46,581 nt of DNA from an uncultured Alphaproteobacteria bacterium (GCA_947305255.1 CAMZDE010000003.1:1-46581); one strand, 5' to 3'; positions 1 through 9,540 are shown, counted from the first letter of the stretch. Numbers and translations are program-made. Notes: generated by a model from the sequence alone, not told the origin.

Positions 1-253
1 GATAACGCCCCATCACGTCACCAACGATACGCGCAGATTTCACAGTTGATTTTGTCGCCGGCGCAACATCGTTCATAACATACAAAATACGACGATGCAC
101 TGGTTTACAACCGTCGCGAACATCCGGCAACGCACGATCAACAATAACCGACATTGCGTAATCCAAAAATGATGTTCGCATTTCGTGTTCAATCGGGGAA
201 GTTGGCACCCGAATTTCATTTAATTCGTTATTTGTTTCAATTGTTTCAGACAT
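1..253 (-). CDS. gyrA: DNA gyrase subunit A, N-terminal part (runs off window start)
   Basis: Reverse-strand translation from ATG at 253: [65 protein letters not shown]...[12 protein letters not shown]; classic GyrA N-terminal motif. Confidence 0.9.
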   Translation of the reverse strand, partial: MSETIETNNELNEIRVPTSPIEHEMRTSFLDYAMSVIVDRALPDVRDGCKPVHRRILYVMNDVAPATKSTVKSARIVGDVMGRY

Positions 254-396
254 TACTTTTTCCCTTATTTTTAAGATACATAAACCCTAGCAATTTTTAC
301 CATTTCGGTCAAGGGATAAAGCATAAAAAACGTCGATTTTTTTCATAAAAATTTGACGCGACAAAAACTTGACAAAACAAACAAAGGTATTAAAAT

Positions 397-522
397 ATGG
401 CAAAAAGGCAAAAAAATATGGAAACTTCTGAAATGATAATTTTACATTTATTGGCGGCATTTTTCACGTTTTATTTGTTTGAACAATTCTTAAAATCGTT
501 CGGCATAATAAAAAGTAAATAA
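397..522 (+). CDS. small hydrophobic protein (41 aa), possible single-TM peptide
   Basis: ORF MAKRQKNMETSEMIILHLLAAFFTFYLFEQFLKSFGIIKSK; internal hydrophobic stretch; upstream AAAGGT-like RBS. Confidence 0.45.
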   Translation: MAKRQKNMETSEMIILHLLAAFFTFYLFEQFLKSFGIIKSK

Positions 523-578
523 AATAGTTGCGTTTTCATAAAACGTATGATTAAATATAGGGGCAAAAGGATTTAATT

Positions 579-731
579 ATGGCAACAAAAAGAACATATC
601 AACCATCGAAAACCCGTCGTGTAAAAACACATGGCTTTCGTGAAAAGATGGCAACAAAAAGCGGACGCGATGTTTTGAATCGTCGTCGTGCTGCGGGCCG
701 CAAACGTTTGGCGGTATCCGCAATCAATTAA
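579..731 (+). CDS. rpmH: 50S ribosomal protein L34
   Basis: [51 protein letters not shown]34 signature. Confidence 0.96.
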   Translation: MATKRTYQPSKTRRVKTHGFREKMATKSGRDVLNRRRAAGRKRLAVSAIN

Positions 732-757
732 AAAATCGCCAATCGGCGATTTTTTTA
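731..757 (+). terminator. intrinsic terminator after rpmH
   Basis: AAAAATCGCC-AATC-GGCGAT + T7. Confidence 0.85.
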
Positions 758-775
758 TTTGCTATTCCCCCCACA

Positions 776-1297
776 TCATTGTGCGGTCGCAGTAATCAAT
801 GGAACCTCCGCCGTCGCACTGCTACTGTCATCGTCCCATGTTGTGTATATTTTGACACGTTGACTTAATATTCCTTTCGCCACCGCTGCTGCCGTAATCA
901 AACTTTCATCCCATGCCCACGAATCAACTCCAGCCTCATAGTCATCTATAAAAAGTTCTTGTCCAATAACATGATTTAATTGCAATAGTTCGTAACCTTC
1001 TCCCGATAGTTTTAATAACTGTTCTTGTTTTCGGTCAGCTAGATCAAAAGAGGTTTTATTTAGTGCCGCAATCACATCGTTATATGCACCCTTAACATAG
1101 GCAGTGGTGGCAATATGTTCTGCATCAGCGTTCGATATATCCGCTTTTTCATAAAAGGGATTATCTGTTGCCAACTCAACTTTCTCGTAATCATCATCAA
1201 ACTCACCGTTTGGACCTACATGATTTTCGGTTGCATTTACCGCAAACGATAGTATCGATATTATCGCAATCACTGACAATATTCGTTTCGCTTTCAT
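776..1297 (-). CDS. small secreted protein, 'IATTAYVKGAYN' family (copy A)
   Basis: Signal peptide MKAKRILSVIAIISILSFAVNA; motifs HIATTAYVKGAYND and SQRVKIYTTWD shared with ORFs at 7665, 27412, 31834. Confidence 0.8.
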   Translation of the reverse strand: MKAKRILSVIAIISILSFAVNATENHVGPNGEFDDDYEKVELATDNPFYEKADISNADAEHIATTAYVKGAYNDVIAALNKTSFDLADRKQEQLLKLSGEGYELLQLNHVIGQELFIDDYEAGVDSWAWDESLITAAAVAKGILSQRVKIYTTWDDDSSSATAEVPLITATAQ

Positions 1298-1371
1298 TTT
1301 TTCTCCTTTCGTATTATTTGGTTTACCCGTATCCGCTTAGGCGGGCCGCGGTTGTTGTGTCCGTTGGACAC

Positions 1372-1566
1372 AACAAAAGACCACCAAAAATTGGTGGTCG
1401 GGGAGTTGGTGTCAACAAGTGAATGTTTCCGCGCCTTGCGGCTAACGGCTCCCCGACCATTAGTCAGGGACGATAACGGTGCAAAAACACCGATACATCT
1501 TTTTAACGATGCTTTCGCACCGCACTTGTAGGCCACCACAGCCCCGAACCCAATTATTCAGGTTCG
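1372..1566 (-). ncRNA. structured leader RNA with terminator (copy A)
   Basis: TATAAT (rc of 1572-1577), GAACC..GGTTC 5' hairpin, GTCCCTGACTAATGGTCGGGG hairpin, then CCCCGACCACCAATTTTTGGTGGTC terminator; same architecture at four other loci. Confidence 0.8.
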
Positions 1567-1620
1567 TGATTATTATAACACATCTGAAAAACTTTGTGTA
1601 TATAAAAATTATTTCCAATT

Positions 1621-1646
1621 AAAAAATCGCCAAACGGCGATTTTTT
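1621..1646 (-). terminator. intrinsic terminator for acyl-ACP thioesterase gene
   Basis: AAAAAATCGCC-AAAC-GGCGATTTTTT. Confidence 0.75.
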
Positions 1647-2373
1647 ATATCTTGTCCCAATAACACACTATTTTTGCATGCTCAATTTCATCTGTCATTA
1701 TTTTGTGACGTGAAACTGTTTCTTCTTTGGCAACCTCTATACGCACAGTTGGTGTATTCGGATTGATTTCATGTTCAAAATATATTTCCATGCCACGCAA
1801 TTTATGTTCGTTGCGAAAATTAAAGCCAACTGATTCAGTTGCCCATACCGCATAGACCGCGTTGTTTATATGCTGGTTCACGTCAACGTCATCAAAACGA
1901 CATGCCATCACACTGGATTTAGTCGGCACAAAGTCAGGACATTTATCAAATTCGCGTTCCCAGACACGTTCTGGCAATCCGGTCCATTCGGGGAACCATT
2001 CAGAAATACGCATTGGGCGACGTGTTTGTAAATCAATCAACACCCATTGTGATATTGCACGAATTTTTAATTTGCCGTTTTCATCACGGATTTCGAAATC
2101 ACGTTCTGATTTTACCGCACCCGATACCGACGGCCACGTAGAATATGTTAACTGTTCACCGCTGTGTGGCATATCGATTATATCAATGAAATAATGTGTG
2201 ACAACCCATGCAATACCGTGCGCAATACAATAATCACGCCCTGCCCCCAACATAGTTGCATGTTTGTCCGCCAATCCCTGCAATTCATTCATCAACATAA
2301 TTGGCCGCATAAAACCATAGCGGTCACATTGATACGCTTTTAATGCATGTGTTTCAACCAGTTTTGATACCAT
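1645..2373 (-). CDS. acyl-ACP thioesterase family (hotdog fold)
   Basis: Two hotdog-like halves; VNQHINNAVYAVWATESV, WVLIDLQTRRPMRISEWFPEW as in bacterial acyl-ACP thioesterases. Confidence 0.8.
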   Translation of the reverse strand: MVSKLVETHALKAYQCDRYGFMRPIMLMNELQGLADKHATMLGAGRDYCIAHGIAWVVTHYFIDIIDMPHSGEQLTYSTWPSVSGAVKSERDFEIRDENGKLKIRAISQWVLIDLQTRRPMRISEWFPEWTGLPERVWEREFDKCPDFVPTKSSVMACRFDDVDVNQHINNAVYAVWATESVGFNFRNEHKLRGMEIYFEHEINPNTPTVRIEVAKEETVSRHKIMTDEIEHAKIVCYWDKI

Positions 2374-2396
2374 AATCTCCCCCCGTGGTTATGATT

Positions 2397-4799
2397 TTAC
2401 TGTTCATTATTTTGTGCAACAACAAAATCGATTTTGTCACCCAAAATGATTTCGTTCGCACGCGATGCAGATTTAATCAGCCCATGTAAAATTTCCGGTG
2501 TATCCGATGGAATTGTTAAAGTTTCCAATTTTGCGCCGTTACCAATTTTACGTTCTGTACGCAACCCGCGAACATTTTTCAAAATGTTCAATGCGATATC
2601 CATTTGTGAAACGTCTGTATCGTATTCAGATTTTACCTCTGGGTATGCGGTCAAGTGTAATGTTTCGCCGCCTTCGTATTCACGATAAATCTTTTGCCAT
2701 AATTCTTCGGTAATAAATGGAACAAATGGCGCATACAGACCAATTATCGTACGCAACACAGTGAACAATGTCCATTGTGCCGCCAATTTAGATTCGGCAC
2801 TATATTTTTCAGGCGACCAAAATCTGTCTTTGATAAATTCAATGTATTGGTCACAGAATATATCCCAAAAGAACGTATCAATCGCAGACCGCGCATTATA
2901 ATTATCATATTTATCCAAATTCTTACGCGTTTCTGCAATTGCATGATTCAATTCAGACAAAACCCATCTATCTTCGACAAAGCGATTTTCAACAGAAACC
3001 GCCGACGCAGTTTTCGGATCAAAATCTGTCAAATACATCAACACAAATTTCGCAACGTTCCATAATTTAGTCAATAATTTTGAACCGCGTTTTACTTCGT
3101 CATCGCTGTATCTTAAATTCGTTCCGATTGGCGCAGTCGCAATCCAATAGCGCAATGCGTCGGCACCAAATTTTTGAACTGCATCTAATGGGTCGGTTCC
3201 GTTGCCCTTGGTTTTCGACATCTTTTGTCCCTTAGAGTCCAAAACCAAACCGTGGAAATTCACAGTATGGAATGGAACGTCGCCCATAACATACATCCCC
3301 ATCATCACCATACGCGCAACCCAAAAGAATATAATATCCGCCGCAGTGTACAACAAATCAGTCGGATAATATTTCTTTAATTCGTCTGTCACATCTGGCC
3401 AGCCCAATGTCGAAAACGGCCACAATCCAGACGAAAACCAAGTATCCAAAACGTCTGGGTCACGTGTTAATGTTTTTCCGCCCGATTGTTTGATTGCTTC
3501 TTCTTCGCTTTCTGCGACATAAACATTTCCGTCTGCGTCATACCATGCAGGAATATGATGTCCCCACCACAACTGACGCGAAATAGTCCACGGGCGAATT
3601 TCACGCATCCATGCCATAAACAAATTATAACGATGTTCCGGCAAGAACTTTATTTTGCCCGCCTCTACCGCCGCAATTGCAGGTTGTGCTAACTTTTCAG
3701 CGTCCACAAACCATTGTGTCGTCAAAGTTGGTTCAACCGGAACCTGACCACGTTGTGAATATGGCGTTGGAATGATTTTATCTTCTATCTTGGTCATCAG
3801 GCCGGCCGCCTCTATATCTTCAACAATAGCCTTGCGCGCAACATACCTATCCATGCCGCGATATTTTTCAGGTATCACAGATTCATTATTCAATTTCGCG
3901 TCCGGCGTCAAAATGCAAAGCGGTTCCAGATTATGGCGAACCCCTACTTCCCAGTCATCAAAATCATGTGCCGGTGTAATTTTCACCGCACCAGTTCCCT
4001 TTTCTGGGTCGGCATGAACGTCACCGATAATTGGGATTTCAATATTTGTTAACGGAATAATCGCCTTTTTCCCAATCAAATGTTTCAATTTTTCGTTTTC
4101 AGGATGAATTGCAATCGCTTTGTCCCCGAACAAAGTTTCAGGACGCGTCGTCGCAATTTCAATAAATCCACCATCTTTTAACGGATAATTGAAATAATAA
4201 AATTTTCCGTGTTCTTCGCGCGTTTCGATTTCCAAATCAGACACAGACGTTTGCTGTTTTGGACACCAATTTACAAGACGCTTTTCGCGATAAATTAAAC
4301 CTTCGTTATACATTTTGACGAACAATTTAGTGACGGCGCGCGACAAACCTTCGTCCATAGTAAATCTTTCGCGTTTCCATACCGGCGTCACGCCCAAGAT
4401 ATGTAATTGATTCAGGATTTGGCCACCTTTGTCCGCTTTCCACTTCCATGCGTAATCTAATTTTTCATTCAACGATAGTGCATGTGGGTTTATGCCACGT
4501 TTTGACAAATCACGTTCTACTAATAATTGGGTTGCGATTGATGCATGATCAGTCCCCGGTTGCCACAACACATCAAACCCAGCCATACGTTTATATCTGC
4601 AAATAATATCAGTCAACACGTTATCAAGCGCATGCCCCATATGCAAATTTCCCGTCACGTTTGGTGGCGGCATCATAATACAGAATGGGCGTTTATTACT
4701 ATTTACATCATTTTCCCAAAAATTATTAGAATCCCAAAAGTTTTGAATTCTGGTTTCTAAATCACGCGTATCTATGTTTTTACCTAAATCGATATTCAT
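2397..4799 (-). CDS. valS: valine--tRNA ligase
   Basis: PPPNVTGNLHMGHAL (HIGH), KMSKTKGN (KMSKS), SRQLWWGHHIPAWY, ATTRPETLFGD. Confidence 0.96.
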   Translation of the reverse strand: MNIDLGKNIDTRDLETRIQNFWDSNNFWENDVNSNKRPFCIMMPPPNVTGNLHMGHALDNVLTDIICRYKRMAGFDVLWQPGTDHASIATQLLVERDLSKRGINPHALSLNEKLDYAWKWKADKGGQILNQLHILGVTPVWKRERFTMDEGLSRAVTKLFVKMYNEGLIYREKRLVNWCPKQQTSVSDLEIETREEHGKFYYFNYPLKDGGFIEIATTRPETLFGDKAIAIHPENEKLKHLIGKKAIIPLTNIEIPIIGDVHADPEKGTGAVKITPAHDFDDWEVGVRHNLEPLCILTPDAKLNNESVIPEKYRGMDRYVARKAIVEDIEAAGLMTKIEDKIIPTPYSQRGQVPVEPTLTTQWFVDAEKLAQPAIAAVEAGKIKFLPEHRYNLFMAWMREIRPWTISRQLWWGHHIPAWYDADGNVYVAESEEEAIKQSGGKTLTRDPDVLDTWFSSGLWPFSTLGWPDVTDELKKYYPTDLLYTAADIIFFWVARMVMMGMYVMGDVPFHTVNFHGLVLDSKGQKMSKTKGNGTDPLDAVQKFGADALRYWIATAPIGTNLRYSDDEVKRGSKLLTKLWNVAKFVLMYLTDFDPKTASAVSVENRFVEDRWVLSELNHAIAETRKNLDKYDNYNARSAIDTFFWDIFCDQYIEFIKDRFWSPEKYSAESKLAAQWTLFTVLRTIIGLYAPFVPFITEELWQKIYREYEGGETLHLTAYPEVKSEYDTDVSQMDIALNILKNVRGLRTERKIGNGAKLETLTIPSDTPEILHGLIKSASRANEIILGDKIDFVVAQNNEQ

Positions 4800-4943
4800 T
4801 TGTGTCCTCTGATATTTATAAACACCTAGATTTTACACAATAAAAAACGCAAAATCAAGTGGTTGAAAAACAAAAGATTCCTAGTGAAAAAACGCTTTGA
4901 AAAGCATACTATTTCAACGAAACGAACAGTGGGAGAAAATAAT

Positions 4944-5306
4944 ATGAACAAAATCCTGAAAATACTTATCAAAGAATCTATTCACAACAATTTGTTGACG
5001 CATATAAAAAACAGCACTGGCGATAAATACGTAATTTTTAATCGCGACGGACGCGAAATATTGTCCGTAGATAATGGTTGGGCGACAAACAATTATAGTA
5101 TTTATGTGAACGGAAAAAATTTGTTGTCTGTGAAATGGGACGAAACAAATTCACGACCACTGGACGGCAATCAAAAAGACATGTTGGACATCATCAATGT
5201 TTGCAAAGAAAAAATAGATTTGCAAGAAACCGTTCAAACAATGAATTCAAACGAATTAGAAACCGCAAATTTTTTACAAAAATCTTTGTGCAATGTTACA
5301 AATTAA
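4944..5306 (+). CDS. hypothetical protein
   Basis: ORF with GGGAGA RBS before ATG at 4944; no family recognised. Confidence 0.6.
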   Translation: MNKILKILIKESIHNNLLTHIKNSTGDKYVIFNRDGREILSVDNGWATNNYSIYVNGKNLLSVKWDETNSRPLDGNQKDMLDIINVCKEKIDLQETVQTMNSNELETANFLQKSLCNVTN

Positions 5307-6025
5307 ATCGAATGAACAACGCGACAGAACGAAACAGCGTACACAGCGGTCGCGCCCGCATTACGTAAAATGCGATTTAATTCATAAAATGTTGCACCCG
5401 ATGTCATAACATCGTCAACCAACAAAATCTTTTTACCTTTGATTTTATTTTTATCAATAATTTTGAAAACACCATGCACATTTTGACGACGCTGTTTTGT
5501 TGTTTTATGTCCCATGTCCGGTTTATATTTACGCGAAATCGAATCAACATCTAAAAAGGCATTAAAATGTTTTGCAATCGGACGTGCCAATAATGTCGCC
5601 TGATTATAGCCACGATAAAACAATCGACGCCATGCCAAAGGTACCGGAATTACAACGTCTATATTCAAATTCAAATCATGCAAAACATTTATCATCGCGC
5701 GCGACATCATTGTTTGATATTTTAATTGTGACGCATGTTTAAACGGTAACATAATATTTTTAGAAACATCATCATAAACACATGCAGAACGAATAAAATC
5801 TAAATCACATTCGCCGGCCGCACAATGTGGGCAAAGCGGCCGCGCCCCCAAATCCAAATCCGCAGGAAACGGATAACCACATTTGAAACATTTTGGGTTT
5901 GATATCCAATTAAAAGATTTCCAACAATTCGCACAAATTGTCCCGTGCGACATAACGCTTTCACCACATATCGGACAAATCGGCGGATAAAGGAAATTAC
6001 AAAGACGATTAAATATTTTTACCAC
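5303..6025 (-). CDS. comF: ComF family phosphoribosyltransferase-like protein
   Basis: N-terminal CPIC..CANCW..C..CG zinc-ribbon Cys pairs; ILLVDDVMTSGATFYE PRTase motif. Confidence 0.9.
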   Translation of the reverse strand: MVKIFNRLCNFLYPPICPICGESVMSHGTICANCWKSFNWISNPKCFKCGYPFPADLDLGARPLCPHCAAGECDLDFIRSACVYDDVSKNIMLPFKHASQLKYQTMMSRAMINVLHDLNLNIDVVIPVPLAWRRLFYRGYNQATLLARPIAKHFNAFLDVDSISRKYKPDMGHKTTKQRRQNVHGVFKIIDKNKIKGKKILLVDDVMTSGATFYELNRILRNAGATAVYAVSFCRVVHSI

Positions 6026-7278
6026 GCCATACTTTTGTATGTTTTCTTAGAAATACTATCCCCGAACATATTACGTTTTTGTTGGGTCAATGTTTCAAAA
6101 GTATCACCTGATATAATACGCAATACAAAAACATCATCACTGCGTTGCGACAATACCGGCACAATACGTTGGTCGGCAACACCAGTGTCGCGTAAAACCT
6201 GTTCAACAATCGCCAATCTGCGCGCCGCCAATTTACGCGCATCTTTGCTATGAGTCACAGATTCAGGAATCGCAATTTGTATCGCACGTTTCGGATTATT
6301 CACAACGATTGACGCAGTTTCACTAAGCAGTGTGTAATTATCGCGTGACAAACCCGCATCGCCATTCATAAACGATATTTTGATTTCCAATGGGCGAACA
6401 CCACTGTCCATTTCAGATAAATCGCGTTGCGCGGAAAATCCTTCTATTTCCGATGTCATATCACTGGCCACGTCATAGCGGTCATCGATTTGGTATGTCG
6501 ACAAATGTTTGTTTTCAGAAAGGTAAGTTTTCTTAAACGCCTTTTTCAATTCGTTCGGCGACATTTTCGACATCTTGTTATCCGTCGCAACAATCTTTGG
6601 TTCCGTATTTTTCGCCGCCACAGAACGCATAACAACATCGCGTGTTGTTTCCATCGGAACAATTTCACGACGAACATTTACGCCGTCTGTGCGTGGTTTT
6701 ACCATAGTTTCCATCGCGATTGTTTTTTCAGGCTTTTCAGAATTACGTTCACGAACCATCGCAATATTCGCCTCTGTCTGTTTTTGACGTTCGTTCAAGC
6801 GCGCAATTTCATTACGCAATGCATTTAATTCATCTAACGTTTCACGCGTTGCAATCGGTGTCTTGTTTTGCGCAACGCGCGGTGTCGGTTTAGAATCCAA
6901 ACTTTCTTCGGGTAATAATGCCTCTGAGCGCATGACAGCGATTTCGTCCATACGTGGCATACGCAACGGCGCATCATTGTTCGCCCACAAATCAGAACTG
7001 GGGCGCAAAGGTTTTAATACATCACCTGCAAATTTTTGTTCACCTGTTTTTTTTGCAGTGCGCGCGACAACTTTTTTTTCTGACTTTTTTTCAGAATTTT
7101 TTGCGACCGATTTTGGCAATGGCGTAACCGCGACGCGCGACGGTTGAATTATTTCTTCGCCGAAAATTGCACGCGCAGATATTGAACCATTCGAAACGTC
7201 AACAACCGGCAAATTCGGCCCTGCAAAGGCATTTGCATAAACACAAAAAACAAATAAAAATATAGTGAAACGTTGCAT
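6019..7278 (-). CDS. secreted/periplasmic protein with possible OmpA-like C-terminal domain
   Basis: ATG at 7278 (MQRFTIFLFVFCVYANAFA signal peptide); C-terminal DARKLAARRLAIVEQVLRDTGVADQRIVPV resembles OmpA-like region. Confidence 0.65.
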   Translation of the reverse strand: MQRFTIFLFVFCVYANAFAGPNLPVVDVSNGSISARAIFGEEIIQPSRVAVTPLPKSVAKNSEKKSEKKVVARTAKKTGEQKFAGDVLKPLRPSSDLWANNDAPLRMPRMDEIAVMRSEALLPEESLDSKPTPRVAQNKTPIATRETLDELNALRNEIARLNERQKQTEANIAMVRERNSEKPEKTIAMETMVKPRTDGVNVRREIVPMETTRDVVMRSVAAKNTEPKIVATDNKMSKMSPNELKKAFKKTYLSENKHLSTYQIDDRYDVASDMTSEIEGFSAQRDLSEMDSGVRPLEIKISFMNGDAGLSRDNYTLLSETASIVVNNPKRAIQIAIPESVTHSKDARKLAARRLAIVEQVLRDTGVADQRIVPVLSQRSDDVFVLRIISGDTFETLTQQKRNMFGDSISKKTYKSMAW

Positions 7279-7415
7279 GTTCCTTTCCTTCCTGATTTCA
7301 TCATAGAACAAATCGCGAAACCGTGGCAAGCAAAAAATACACCCCGAAAGTTGTTTTTTGTATTTATGGAAATTTTTATATACAAAAATGTTTTCAGATG
7401 TGTTATAATTGACAT

Positions 7416-7645
7416 CGAACCTAAGGGATTGGGTTCGGGGTCTTAGAAAAACCTTACAACTTCGGTGTAAAGGCATCGTAATCTAAAAAGTTTCCGATGT
7501 TTTTATGTCGTTAATATCCTTGACCTAGCGGTCGAGGATTCCGTAATGTATGTCCAAGGGGCCAACCCCGAAAGATTACGGAGAGCACTAAGTTGTTGCT
7601 TTTTCTAGTCCTCGACCACCTATTTTTGGGTGGTCTTTATTTTTA
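7416..7645 (+). ncRNA. structured leader RNA with terminator (copy B)
   Basis: TATAAT at 7404-7409; GAACCTAAGGGATTGGGTTCGGGG; CCTTGACCTAGCGGTCGAGG hairpin; CCTCGACCACCTATTTTTGGGTGGTCTTT terminator; helices covary with copies A, C, D, E. Confidence 0.8.
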
Positions 7646-7664
7646 ATAAAAAGAGGGAAAGAAA

Positions 7665-8267
7665 ATGAAAGCAAAACGAATTTTATCAATCGCAATTATC
7701 GCCGCATTACCGTTCGGGGCACATGCAACCGATCCGGTTGTTGCCGTCGGGCCGGCACATGCGTCATCAAATCCGGTTGTCGCAACCGCCAACGCACCAT
7801 ACGTGACCGTAACCCCGACTCAGGCGGACGAATCACATATCGCCACCACCGCGTATGTTAAGGGGGCCTATAACGATGCCATCGCCGCAGTGAATAAAGT
7901 GGATGAAACTGTTGGTGAACAAATAGATAATGTTGTTGAACAGTTTCAGCGTGAAGATGCTGATTTGTATGAAGCTTTACATGCTGAAATTGAAAATACA
8001 AACAGTTCGTTTGACGACAAACAAAATAAATTTATTTTGGTTAGTAATCAAAGTAGCGGTGTGTCCGAATATGTGTTAGATAAGTCAGCGTTTTCTAATG
8101 AAATTCGAAACGGGTATGTTGCAAGTGTGGTTTCAGAAGATTCTAGTTTGGTTACTGCGGGGGCCGTGGCGGATGTATTTGCGTCGCAACGTGCCACGAT
8201 ATATACAACATGGGATACCAACGCCACGACTCAGGTTCCATTATCTTTTGTCCCTGTGCAGCCGTAA
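7665..8267 (+). CDS. small secreted protein, 'IATTAYVKGAYN' family (copy B)
   Basis: MKAKRILSIAIIAALPFGAHA signal peptide; HIATTAYVKGAYNDAIAAVNK; ATIYTTWDTNATTQVPL. Confidence 0.82.
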   Translation: MKAKRILSIAIIAALPFGAHATDPVVAVGPAHASSNPVVATANAPYVTVTPTQADESHIATTAYVKGAYNDAIAAVNKVDETVGEQIDNVVEQFQREDADLYEALHAEIENTNSSFDDKQNKFILVSNQSSGVSEYVLDKSAFSNEIRNGYVASVVSEDSSLVTAGAVADVFASQRATIYTTWDTNATTQVPLSFVPVQP

Positions 8268-8344
8268 CCCCCACTGTCGCTTTTGCCCCGCCATTGCGGC
8301 GGGGCCGACGAGATAAGCCCTTTGGCGTAATCGAGTCGGGGGCG

Positions 8345-8447
8345 GGTCTAAGGATTTTCAGAAAAAATAAATAATCCAAACAAATGACATTTAACCCGTC
8401 CCCGCATCGTGCTTCGTTTTACTCGCACTCTGCGACCCCGCCGCAAG
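8345..8447 (+). repeat. 103-nt intergenic repeat / possible sRNA (copy 1)
   Basis: Same length, about 8 differences, as the reverse complement of 28378-28480; contains GGATT..AATCC and (C)GGGT..ACCCG pairing. Confidence 0.75.
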
Positions 8448-8476
8448 GGCGGGGTTTGTTTTTCGGCGGCGGGGAA

Positions 8477-9523
8477 TTACTTTGTCACGACGTCGGCGAT
8501 TTTTTGAACCGCCAGATTTTCTACATACGATTTTTTCGCCATTTTATCAAGGCGTGACGGATTATCAAATAATTCGTCTAATGTTGCGGTCAACCATTTC
8601 GCCGAAAATTTATCCTGGGCCACATCAAAACCACCACCCAATTTTGCAAATGATGCCGCGTTTGCCGCCTGATCGGGGTTGATATTCAACGGAACCAAAA
8701 TCGCAGGCCGCCCGATTGTTTCCAATTCTATGACCGTGCTGGCACCGCTGCGTCCGATTACCAAATCAGAATCGACTATCGCGCCGGCCATATCGTGAAT
8801 AAACGACAACACATTTGCGCGAATTTTGTGTTCCGCATAAAAACGTTGTAATTTTTCGACGTTTTCAGGACGCGTTTGATGCGTTATAAATATTTTTTTG
8901 TTTTTCATTTTTGCAACTGCAACTGGGACTATTTCGTCCAAAATCTGGGCCCCCAATGAACCGCCGGTCACCAATATTTTATTTTCGTGTTTCAACGGCG
9001 CGTTTGACGATTTCAAGAAATCAGAACGCACCGGCAAACCGGTATAAATGATTTCTGCGGTTGATTTGTTCGGCATACCGGAAACGTTTTGAAAACTAAG
9101 CATCAAAGTTTTAACCCAGCGCAACGAAAATTTATTCGCGCGACCGATTGCCGCGTTCTGTTCGTGCAAATATGTTGGTATTTTCCACAAATGCGCTGCG
9201 AATACCGCCGGCACAGATGCATATCCGCCAAACGCAACCAATCGTTGTGGTCGAAAAATCATAAACCGCAACGATAACGCGATTGCAGATAAACCAATCT
9301 TTGACAACGCGATAATTTGTTTGATTTTTGATTTTGCACCGACGCCAGACGCCCAAACAAACGCCATTTTTGCAGACTTTGGTTTTCCGTCACGAACCAT
9401 TTTCACAACGCGGCTATCGCATGATATAGTTATTTTATGTCCGCGATTTGCTAATTCATTTGCGACACTAAGCGCGGGAAAAACATGTCCGCCGGTGCCA
9501 CCTGTTGCAATCCATATTTTCAT
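8477..9523 (-). CDS. murG: UDP-N-acetylglucosamine--N-acetylmuramyl-(pentapeptide) pyrophosphoryl-undecaprenol GlcNAc transferase
   Basis: MKIWIATGGTGGHVFPALSVANEL; HEQNAAIGRANK; GGSLGA; IGRSGASTVIELETIGRPAILVP. Confidence 0.95.
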   Translation of the reverse strand: MKIWIATGGTGGHVFPALSVANELANRGHKITISCDSRVVKMVRDGKPKSAKMAFVWASGVGAKSKIKQIIALSKIGLSAIALSLRFMIFRPQRLVAFGGYASVPAVFAAHLWKIPTYLHEQNAAIGRANKFSLRWVKTLMLSFQNVSGMPNKSTAEIIYTGLPVRSDFLKSSNAPLKHENKILVTGGSLGAQILDEIVPVAVAKMKNKKIFITHQTRPENVEKLQRFYAEHKIRANVLSFIHDMAGAIVDSDLVIGRSGASTVIELETIGRPAILVPLNINPDQAANAASFAKLGGGFDVAQDKFSAKWLTATLDELFDNPSRLDKMAKKSYVENLAVQKIADVVTK

Positions 9524-9540
9524 TATTTGCCCCCTTAAAT

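Noticed and set aside
1168-1539. ORFs 1168(+) and 1294(-) around leader A
   Set aside because: They overlap copy A of the secreted family and its structured leader; no RBS or family support.
2434-3065. Antisense ORFs over valS and many similar antisense ORFs over murG, PBP1A, uvrD, VirB6-like genes
   Set aside because: They overlap well-supported genes on the opposite strand, with no signal of their own.
7416-7645. T-box, tmRNA or other known class for the leader RNA
   Set aside because: No T-box/specifier or tag-peptide features recognised; downstream genes are not aminoacylation genes. A formal Rfam scan is still needed.
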